Part shown: positions 1 through 6,164 of the stretch, piece by piece
Position numbering within the stretch: the stretch's first letter is position 1
Layout of the letters: each line of letters opens with the position of its first letter
Assembly (NCBI GenBank): GCA_947258945.1
Contig: CAMYKJ010000072.1
Span: forward strand, 1-7,216
Source: an uncultured Ectothiorhodospiraceae bacterium
GTDB taxonomy: Bacteria; Pseudomonadota; Gammaproteobacteria; UBA9214
DNA length: 7,216 nucleotides
Direction: 5' to 3'
Position numbers and translations under genes: made by a program
Notes under the pieces: generated by a model
Seen by the model: only the letters and a program-made list of their open reading frames with translations
Databases searched by the model: none
Told to the model about the DNA's origin: nothing

Positions 1-2
1 GG

Positions 3-584
3 GATTACGAGCAAAGGATCCGGGAGATCTACGACCAGCACCCGCGCAACGGGCAGGGTTTTGCCAATTTTCATCTGGTACAGCTGCTATGGGATGAGGG
101 TATGGCGGAGCGGGCTGCCGGCTGGCTCATGGCGCATCCCGATTACCGCATGGTAATTCTGGCCGGCAGCGGCCATCTCGCCTTTGGCAGCGGGATCCCG
201 CAACGGCTCCTGCGGCGCCTGCCGGTCAGCAGCGCCATTGTGCTGAACGGCCGGAATGAATCCCTCGTGTCCGGCCTGGCCGACTTTCTGTTACTGCCGC
301 AACAGCGCTCACTGCCCCCCGCGGGTAAATTCGGTGCGCTGCTGGAGCATGACGATGCCGCGCTCAGTGTGTCTTCCTGTCTGCCGCACAGTCCCTGCGA
401 GGCGGCCGGGATCAGACAGGGTGACCGGCTGGTGTCGATAAACGACACAACGGTTGCCGACATGGCTGATTTGCGGCTGGCAACCTGGGACAAGGAACCC
501 GGCGATGTGATTATCCTGAAGCTTCGCCGCAAGCGCTGGTTATCGTCGCCGCAGGAGTTGACTTTCGAGCTTGAACTTCAGTGA
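3..584 (+). CDS. ChaN-like (DUF399) haem-binding family protein with C-terminal PDZ domain, 5'-truncated by window edge
   Basis: The reading frame is open from base 3 to a TGA at 582-584 (193 residues visible), so the true start lies left of the window; the Met codon at 102 is internal. The segment around 84-180 reads [15 protein letters not shown] followed by a [19 protein letters not shown] stretch. This is the characteristic C-terminal half of the ChaN/DUF399 family (Tiki/ChaN superfamily), whose studied members are iron-regulated, haem-binding surface lipoproteins. The last ~80 residues (about 345-584) look like a PDZ domain: [19 protein letters not shown], then [14 protein letters not shown] domains bind peptide C-termini or exposed strands, so the protein may recruit a partner or substrate. 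The signal peptide or lipobox, if any, is outside the window. The gene stops 16 bases before the next start, consistent with an operon. Family assignment is fairly firm; haem binding here is inferred from the family only. Confidence 0.85.
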   Translation, partial: DYEQRIREIYDQHPRNGQGFANFHLVQLLWDEGMAERAAGWLMAHPDYRMVILAGSGHLAFGSGIPQRLLRRLPVSSAIVLNGRNESLVSGLADFLLLPQQRSLPPAGKFGALLEHDDAALSVSSCLPHSPCEAAGIRQGDRLVSINDTTVADMADLRLATWDKEPGDVIILKLRRKRWLSSPQELTFELELQ

Positions 585-600
585 ATTGATCACAGACAGA

Positions 601-1497
601 ATGATAGAAAATGACGAATACCCGCTGATTGGCCGCGGAGAGCCCGCGCCGATAACCGTGCTCAATGAACATGGCTCGGCCAGTGTGCTGCTGACGGGAG
701 ACCATGTCAGCAATCTCATCCCGAGGGCGCTGAATTCACTTGGTGTCGACCCTGAGGTGCTCGAACAGCACGTTGCCTATGATATCGGCACCCGGAAGCT
801 GCTCACCCACCTGGCAGAACACCTCGACGCGCCCGCCGTCATCGCCGGTTATTCCAGGCTGGTGGTCGATCTGAATCGCAGCCTCGAGGACCCGTCTGCC
901 TTTCCCGAAGTGAGTGACGGTATCCCGATTCCCGGCAACCGGGATCTGTCGAGAAAAGACAGGGCGAATCGCAGCCTCGAGGACCCGTCTGCCTTTCCCG
1001 AAGTGAGTGACGGTATCCCGATTCCCGGCAACCGGGATCTGTCGAGAAAAGACAGGGCTGCCCGTGTGCATTCCTTCTACACGCCCTATCGGGCGGCGAT
1101 TGATCAGGCGCTGCGCCGGTTCCGGGGACGTGGCATCACCCCGGCATTCATTTCGATCCACAGCTTTACACCGCAAATGGCCGGCAACAAGCGACCCTGG
1201 CACATCGGATTGTTGTGGGACAAGGACCCGCGCATACCCGTTCCGCTGCTGGAGCGACTGCGTGCACATCCGGATGGTTTCAATGTCGGAGATAATGAAC
1301 CCTATTCGGGCAAACATCCCGCGGACTACACCATTGATCACCATGCCGAAGCTGCAGGACTGCCGCATGTGTCTGTAGAAATCCGCCAGGATCTGGTTAA
1401 CACGGAACAGGGTGCAGAACGCTGGGCAACCGTGCTTGACGAGTCCCTGCGCGGGATTCTGTCTGATCCGGAGTTGTACCGGATCTGGGAGAAGTGA
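601..1497 (+). CDS. N-formylglutamate amidohydrolase family protein carrying an internal 31-residue tandem duplication
   Basis: The 298-residue product matches the FGase family (zinc-type amidohydrolases that release glutamate from N-formylglutamate and related N-acyl amides). Visible motifs are LLTGDHVSNLIP near residues 31-42, YDIGTRKLL near 60, SRLVVDLNR at 85-93, ISIHSFTP near 184-191, a DNEPYSG segment, and HVSVEIRQDL near 256-265. Without one copy of the internal repeat the protein would be about 267 residues, a normal length for the family; residues 92-122 are repeated exactly at 123-153. The copied block begins inside the DLNR motif, so the second copy lacks the preceding VDL. I chose ATG 601; no convincing Shine-Dalgarno precedes it, and a TTG at 571 overlapping the upstream gene is a less likely alternative. 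The stop overlaps the next gene's ATG (TGATG), implying translational coupling. The true substrate may be another N-acyl amino acid. Whether the duplicated form folds is unknown. Confidence 0.88.
   Translation: MIENDEYPLIGRGEPAPITVLNEHGSASVLLTGDHVSNLIPRALNSLGVDPEVLEQHVAYDIGTRKLLTHLAEHLDAPAVIAGYSRLVVDLNRSLEDPSAFPEVSDGIPIPGNRDLSRKDRANRSLEDPSAFPEVSDGIPIPGNRDLSRKDRAARVHSFYTPYRAAIDQALRRFRGRGITPAFISIHSFTPQMAGNKRPWHIGLLWDKDPRIPVPLLERLRAHPDGFNVGDNEPYSGKHPADYTIDHHAEAAGLPHVSVEIRQDLVNTEQGAERWATVLDESLRGILSDPELYRIWEK
873..1058 (+). repeat. Perfect 93-base tandem duplication (two copies, in frame)
   Basis: Bases 873-965 are identical to 966-1058. Flanking bases do not extend the match (872 t versus 965 c; 966 g versus 1059 t), so the tract is exactly 2.0 copies. 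It adds 31 residues to the FGase-family protein without breaking the frame. Each copy encodes NRSLEDPSAFPEVSDG, then IPIPGNRDLSRKDRA. The absence of even silent differences means the event is very recent or an artefact of assembly. Confidence 0.97.
1487..1493 (+). promoter_or_regulatory. Shine-Dalgarno for the YbdK-like ligase, within the end of the upstream gene
   Basis: GGGAGAA lies inside the last codons of the FGase-family gene. Its GGAG core (1488-1491) is 5 bases before ATG 1497. This supports ATG 1497 rather than GTG 1494 as the start of the ligase gene, and together with the TGATG overlap it suggests re-initiation by terminating ribosomes. Confidence 0.6.
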
Positions 1498-2670
1498 TGG
1501 TCCGATCCGAGCCGTCGTTTACCGTCGGGATCGAGGAAGAATACCTGCTGGTCGATCGTGCAAGCCGGGATCTTGTCATTGATCCCCCGCGCGAACTGTT
1601 TGCGGAATGCCAGTCGCACGCCGGCGATGGCGTGGTGGAACCCGAACTCCTGCGCTCCCAGATCGAGGTCGAGACGCGCGTCTGTACGACTGTTGGAGAG
1701 GCGCGGCAGGAGCTGGCGAAACTGCGCCGTATCGCCAGTACGGTTGCCGCAAACTACGGTCTTGCACCCATTGCCGCCTCAACCCATCCGTTTGCCGAGT
1801 GGCATTTGCAGCAGGCCACGGACAAGGCGCGTTATCACACGCTTGTCCGGGATATGCAGTCACTGGCCAGGCGCCTGCTGATATGCGGAATGCATGTACA
1901 CATCGGCATCGATGACGACGAACTGCGCCTGGTGCTATTGAACCGGTTCGCCCGTTTCCTGCCCCTGCTGCTGTCGCTGAGTACCTCTTCACCCTTCTGG
2001 CAGGGAGAGGATACCGGGCTGAAGTCCTACCGGCTGACCATTTTCGACAATTTCCCGCGCAGTGGCCTTCCGGAGCAGTTCAGCAGCTTTGCGGATTATC
2101 AACACCACGTTGACATACTCAAAAAGGCGGGTGTTATGGAGGATGCGACTTTTATCTGGTGGGACATGCGCATCAGTGCGCGCTATCCAACGCTCGAATG
2201 CCGTATCGCGGATATGTGCACATCCCTGGATGATACGATGAGCATCGCGGCACTCACCCAGTCGCTGTTGCGCTACCTGTATCGCATGCGGGACGTCGCT
2301 GTTGCGCTACCTGTATCGCATGCGGGACAAGCCGGGCAACTGGCCGCTGTACTCGCGATTTCTCATCGACCAGAATCGCTGGCGTGCCATGCGCTATGGT
2401 TATGATCAGGGCCTGATCGACTTTGCCACGGCAGAGGTGGTACCGGTAAAGGAGTTGTTGGCGGATATTGTGGAAAGGGTGCATGCTGACGCCGTCGAGC
2501 TGGGCTGTGCCCGGGAAGTCGAACATGCCCTGTCCATCCCGGAACGGGGGACGAGCGCCCACATGCAACTGAAGACCTGCAACGACGCGATCCAGGCCGG
2601 CAATACCCGCGCCGAGGCGCTGTGCGCCGTTGTCGACCGGCTGATCGAGGGAACCGTGACAGATCTGTGA
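1497..2670 (+). pseudogene. ybdK: YbdK-type carboxylate-amine ligase (GCS2 family), frameshifted by a 34-base tandem duplication
   Basis: The product belongs to the weak glutamate-cysteine ligase type 2 family (ATP-dependent carboxylate-amine ligases joining an amino acid carboxylate to an amine). Motifs in order, numbered from ATG 1497, are FTVGIEEEY (8-16), a STHPF segment, CGMHVHIG (130-137), STSSPFWQGEDTGLKSYR and WWDMRISARYPTLECRIAD (from 221). All are family signatures, though the usual RPS reads RIS here. The frame is normal through residue 266 (GAC ending at 2294). It then enters a second copy of a 34-base unit, shifts, adds about 36 unrelated residues and stops at 2403-2405, giving 302 residues. 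The native C-terminal part continues in another frame from inside the second copy (KPGNWPLYSRFLIDQNRWRA onward) to TGA 2668-2670. Deleting one copy gives 379 residues, a normal family length. As written, the product lacks its last ~113 residues and is probably inactive. A sequence or assembly error could equally explain it. Confidence 0.88.
2261..2328 (+). repeat. Perfect 34-base tandem duplication causing the frameshift
   Basis: Bases 2261-2294 (starting GTCGCTGTTGCG and ending GCATGCGGGAC) are repeated exactly at 2295-2328. The match does not extend on either side (2260 a versus 2294 c; 2295 g versus 2329 a), so it is exactly 2.0 copies. Because 34 is not a multiple of three, the ligase reading frame is lost. 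Reduction to one copy would restore it, so the tract could in principle revert by simple deletion. Confidence 0.97.
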
Positions 2671-2686
2671 CTGTCTACGGACTGGC

Positions 2687-2708
2687 ATGCCTGCGAGGCA
2701 TTAAATTT
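2687..2708 (+). terminator. Possible weak intrinsic terminator after the ligase gene
   Basis: ATGCCT (2687-2692), a GCG loop and AGGCAT (2696-2701) form a perfect 6-base-pair stem, followed by an A/T-rich TAAATTTT tract. It sits 17 bases after the ligase stop, at the only sizeable gap in the window. The stem is short and the T tract interrupted, so termination would be weak at best. It may instead be incidental. Confidence 0.35.
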
Positions 2709-2753
2709 TCACCATCACCAGCAGCTGTGTAAATCCGGGGTTAATTTAATCCA
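2709..2753 (+). promoter_or_regulatory. Candidate promoter/leader region ahead of the large peptidase gene
   Basis: This is the remainder of the 83-base intergenic gap. It is more A/T-rich than the surrounding genes. A loose pair, TTTTCA (about 2706-2711) and GTAAAT (about 2729-2734) with roughly 17 bases between, could act as -35/-10, but both hexamers are poor matches. No operator, riboswitch or strong Shine-Dalgarno is recognisable. The gap shows that the peptidase/propeller pair could be a separate transcription unit; the sequence does not prove it. Confidence 0.2.
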
Positions 2754-5700
2754 ATGCAACTGAACACGACATCAGTCAGAAGATTGATGAAAATTAAATT
2801 CCCCGTCTGCTGCCTGCTGTCGTTGCTGTGTCTGCCACTGGCGGCCAATGCCCGGCTGCATCACTCACTCGAGGCGACACTGGACCCCGAGCAGCATCTC
2901 ATCGAGGTGCAGGATACGATCAGCGGTTTCAGCCCCGCATCCCGCACCATTGAATTCAGGCTGCACCCGCAGTTGCAGCCCGAGATCCTGACCGCCGGTG
3001 TGCGACTGGTGGCGCTGCCCGCACTCAATCCCGATGCCGGTCATACCGGTGTGTCACCAGGACGCTATCGTGCAGAACTTCCCCCCGGTCTGCAGGAGCT
3101 GACCCTGCGCTATCGCGGACCGGTCCGGCATGCCCTGGCGCAACAGGGGGAAGAGTACGCGCGCGGCTTTCGCGAAACGCCCGGCATGATTTCGACGCAG
3201 GGTGTGTTTCTCTCCGGCGGCAGCTACTGGTACCCGCAGGTCGATGGCGAATCACTCACCTTTGACCTGCGGCTGCGCCTGCCCGGCGGCTGGCGCGGTA
3301 TGACCCAGGGCGATCGTGTCGAGCGCAGGACCGATACCGGCGACGAACAGGAATACTGGCGTTGCGATGTGCCGCAGGAGGAAATTTATCTCGTCGCCGG
3401 CGCTTTTACCGAGTACCAGCAGACCACCGACGGTGTGCGGGCAATGGTGCTGTTGCGCAAGCCCGACCCGGTGCTGGCACAAAAATATCTAGACACGACT
3501 GACGACTACATCAAGCTGTATGCGGACCTGATTGGTCCTTACCCCTACCGGAAGTTCGCCATGGTCGAGAACTTCTGGGAAACCGGTTACGGCATGCCCT
3601 CGTTTACCCTGCTGGGCTCCAAAGTGATCCGGTTTCCCTTTATCCTGCACTCGTCCTACCCGCACGAGATTCTTCACAACTGGTGGGGCAACAGCGTTTA
3701 CATCGACTATGATCGCGGCAACTGGGCCGAAGGCCTCACCAGCTACCTGGCCGATCATTTGATCAAGGAACAGCGGGGCCAGGGGATCGGTCACCGTCGC
3801 GATGTGCTGCAGAAATACACCGACCATGTCCGCCATCAACAGGATTTCCCCCTGTCGGAGTTTCGTGCACGGCACAGTCCCGTCACCGAGGCTGTCGGTT
3901 ACGGCAAGACATTGATGCTGTTTCATATGCTGCGACAGGAACTGGGTGATGAGGCCTTCATTCAGGGGCTGCGCGAACTGTACAGCGCGTACCGGTTCAG
4001 GGTGGCCGACTATGCCGCAGTGGAAGCGGTCTTCGCCCGCGCCGGGCGACGATCGCTGCAGACCTTTTTCAGGCAATGGGTTGAACGTCGCGGTGCGCCG
4101 GTGTTACGCATCTCGCAGGTAGAGTCGAAACGGCGCGACGACCGGCATGTGCTGGTGGCTGTCATCGAACAAACACAGGCTGATGCGCCCTACCGTCTGG
4201 ACGTGCCGGTTGCCGTACACCTGCAGGGCCGGGAACAGGCCTGGCAAACCCGTGTACCCATCGACGCGGCAAGCACCCGCATCGAGCTACCCCTGCCCGC
4301 TGCTCCGCTGCGCGTGGAGGTCGATCCGCAGTTCGATGTGTTCCGGCGCCTGCATCGGGAGGAAATTCCACCGGCAATCAGCCAGGTCTTCGGTGCCGAA
4401 CGGGTGCAGATCGTGTTGCCGGCACAGGCCCCGCCAGCGCTGCTGCAGGCCTACCGGTCCCTGGCGCAGTCCTGGCAAAGCGGCAGGCCGGGACAGGTCG
4501 GGATTGTCCTCGACCGCGACATTGAACAGCTCCCGGGTGACCGCGCGGTCTGGTTATTCGGCTGGCGTAATCGCTGGCGTGCGCAATTGACCAGGGCCGT
4601 GGATGCCTATGCGTTCGAGGACCAGGGTGACACCATCCGCATCGATGACACGGCAGTGAGTACCGGGACGCACAGCGTGGTCGTGCTCGGACGCCACCCC
4701 GGCAATCCCGACCAGGCACTTGGCTGGGTGGCGACGGATGAGGCCGCCGCGCTGGCCGGGCTGGGCCGCAAACTGCCACACTACGGGCGCTACAGCTACC
4801 TTGCCTTTACCGGTGAGGAGCCGACCAATGTGCTCAAGGGGCAGTGGCCGGTGGTGAACTCACCGCTGTCGGTAGCCCTTGTGCCGGACGAAAGTGAAAC
4901 GACTGCAGCCCCGCCGGCTACCCTGGCACCACGCCCGCCCCTGGCTGCAGCCCCGGAAAAATTTTCCACCACCCGCATGCAGCAAGACATCCACCTGCTT
5001 GCCGGACCCGCCATGGCGGGTCGCGGTCTCGGCACCCCGGAGCTGGAGCAGGCCGCCGACTACATTGCGCGACAGTTCCGCGCCGCCGGTGTGCAGCCCG
5101 GTGGCGATGCCGGTGGCTACTTTCAGACCTGGCAGGAAACGGTTCCGGTCCTCGGCAGTATTGCCACCCTGAAAAACGTGATCGGGGTACTGCCCGGCAC
5201 GGACCCCGACAGGGCCGGTGAAAGCCTGGTGATCGGCGCCCACTACGATCATTTCGGCCGTGGCGGGTATGCTGACCATGTGCAACATCGGGGCAAGGTG
5301 CATCCCGGCGCGGATGACAACGCCAGTGGTATCGCAGTCATGCTGGAACTGGCGCGCAAACTGGCCGGCAAGCCGCCATCCCGATCCATCGTGTTGGTGG
5401 CGTTTACCGGGGAGGAGAGCGGGCGTCTGGGCTCACGCCACTATGTGCAACATACGACCCGCTACCCGGCAGACAGGATCATTGCCATGGTGAATCTGGA
5501 TACCGTCGGGCGTCTGGGCGAAAATCCCCTGACCGTGTTCGGTGCCGGTACCGCGGACGAGTGGGTGCATATCCTGCGCGGAGCCGGCTACGTGACCGGT
5601 GTCGCGGTCAAACCGGTCGCGAATGATATCGGTTCCAGCGATCAGACCAGTTTTATCGAGTCCGGCATACCCGCCGTGCAACTGTTCGGTACCGTGCACG

Positions 5701-6137
5701 GGGATTTTCACCGCCCCGGCGATACGCCGGACAAGATTGATCTCAACGGGCTGGTCAAGACTGCCCGGGTCCTGCAGGAGATCGCGGACTATCTGGCGGA
5801 ACGTCCCGGGCCCCTGAACGCCACACTGGATGGCGCACGCGTTCCCGTCCGCGCAACAACCGCAAAAAGCAAGCGACATGCGAGCCTGGGTACGGTCCCG
5901 GATTATGCCTGGAGCGGAACTGGCGTATTGATCGATGACGTACGCCCGGGTACCCCGGCAGAACAGGCGGGGCTGCGCAAAGGCGATATCATCGTTGCTG
6001 TAAACGACATCACGGTGATGCATTTGCGCAATTATGCGCAGGTCCTCAAGACACTCCGGCCGGGCGATGAGATCCGCATACGTTTCCGCAGGGACGGCCG
6101 CGAGCAAACCGTCCGCACGCATGTCATGGTACGATAA
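2754..6137 (+). CDS. Exported M1-type aminopeptidase / M28 peptidase / PDZ fusion protein
   Basis: This 1127-residue protein combines two zinc-peptidase active sites. An N-terminal signal peptide ends near residue 33 (LPLAANA); a second in-frame ATG at 2787 gives a more compact signal starting MKIKFPVCC and may be the true start. Residues ~34-540 resemble M1 peptidases: HEILH at 304-308, third zinc ligand E326 in NWAEGLTSY, and Y383 in VGYGKT at the position of the M1 catalytic tyrosine. Residues ~540-735 form a middle domain I cannot name; it ends in KLPHYGRYSYLAF and NVLKGQWPV, before a proline/alanine-rich linker. Residues ~740-1025 are an M28 domain with the full metal-ligand set: H830 (GAHYDH), D854/D855 (GADDNASG), E887/E888 (GEESG), D916 (NLDTVGR) and H986 (DFHRPGDTPD). 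Residues ~1045-1125 are a PDZ domain (GTPAEQAGLRKGD). It probably trims peptides in the periplasm or at the surface. The stop is immediately followed by the next gene. Confidence 0.9.
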   Translation: MQLNTTSVRRLMKIKFPVCCLLSLLCLPLAANARLHHSLEATLDPEQHLIEVQDTISGFSPASRTIEFRLHPQLQPEILTAGVRLVALPALNPDAGHTGVSPGRYRAELPPGLQELTLRYRGPVRHALAQQGEEYARGFRETPGMISTQGVFLSGGSYWYPQVDGESLTFDLRLRLPGGWRGMTQGDRVERRTDTGDEQEYWRCDVPQEEIYLVAGAFTEYQQTTDGVRAMVLLRKPDPVLAQKYLDTTDDYIKLYADLIGPYPYRKFAMVENFWETGYGMPSFTLLGSKVIRFPFILHSSYPHEILHNWWGNSVYIDYDRGNWAEGLTSYLADHLIKEQRGQGIGHRRDVLQKYTDHVRHQQDFPLSEFRARHSPVTEAVGYGKTLMLFHMLRQELGDEAFIQGLRELYSAYRFRVADYAAVEAVFARAGRRSLQTFFRQWVERRGAPVLRISQVESKRRDDRHVLVAVIEQTQADAPYRLDVPVAVHLQGREQAWQTRVPIDAASTRIELPLPAAPLRVEVDPQFDVFRRLHREEIPPAISQVFGAERVQIVLPAQAPPALLQAYRSLAQSWQSGRPGQVGIVLDRDIEQLPGDRAVWLFGWRNRWRAQLTRAVDAYAFEDQGDTIRIDDTAVSTGTHSVVVLGRHPGNPDQALGWVATDEAAALAGLGRKLPHYGRYSYLAFTGEEPTNVLKGQWPVVNSPLSVALVPDESETTAAPPATLAPRPPLAAAPEKFSTTRMQQDIHLLAGPAMAGRGLGTPELEQAADYIARQFRAAGVQPGGDAGGYFQTWQETVPVLGSIATLKNVIGVLPGTDPDRAGESLVIGAHYDHFGRGGYADHVQHRGKVHPGADDNASGIAVMLELARKLAGKPPSRSIVLVAFTGEESGRLGSRHYVQHTTRYPADRIIAMVNLDTVGRLGENPLTVFGAGTADEWVHILRGAGYVTGVAVKPVANDIGSSDQTSFIESGIPAVQLFGTVHGDFHRPGDTPDKIDLNGLVKTARVLQEIADYLAERPGPLNATLDGARVPVRATTAKSKRHASLGTVPDYAWSGTGVLIDDVRPGTPAEQAGLRKGDIIVAVNDITVMHLRNYAQVLKTLRPGDEIRIRFRRDGREQTVRTHVMVR

Positions 6138-6164
6138 ATGCCTTGCCGGCAGAGTATTTGCGTG

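Noticed and set aside
571..600. TTG start for the FGase-family gene overlapping the ChaN-like gene
   Set aside because: ATG 601 leads straight to the usual family N-terminus; the extra ten residues match nothing and no Shine-Dalgarno favours TTG.
736..1368. Long antisense open frame (210 residues) opposite the FGase-family gene
   Set aside because: It is a shadow of the sense gene, includes the same 93-base repeat, and shows no recognisable family motif; sense-strand family motifs are clear.
2295..2405. Programmed frameshifting rescuing the ligase
   Set aside because: The shift is caused by a whole duplicated 34-base unit, with no slippery run or pseudoknot evident there; a ribosomal slip would still leave 11 to 12 extra residues.
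2302..2670. The distal part of the ligase as an independent small gene
   Set aside because: It begins with a TTG inside the repeat with no ribosome binding site and is plainly the C-terminal part of the upstream ligase; treated as part of the broken gene.
3489..4076. Antisense open frame of 195 residues opposite the M1 domain
   Set aside because: Same reasoning: the sense strand has the zinc site and M1 motifs, and the antisense frame has no start signal or motif.
5433..6122. Antisense open frame of 229 residues opposite the M28/PDZ region
   Set aside because: The sense strand encodes intact M28 and PDZ motifs; the antisense product resembles nothing and is expected from GC-rich codon bias.
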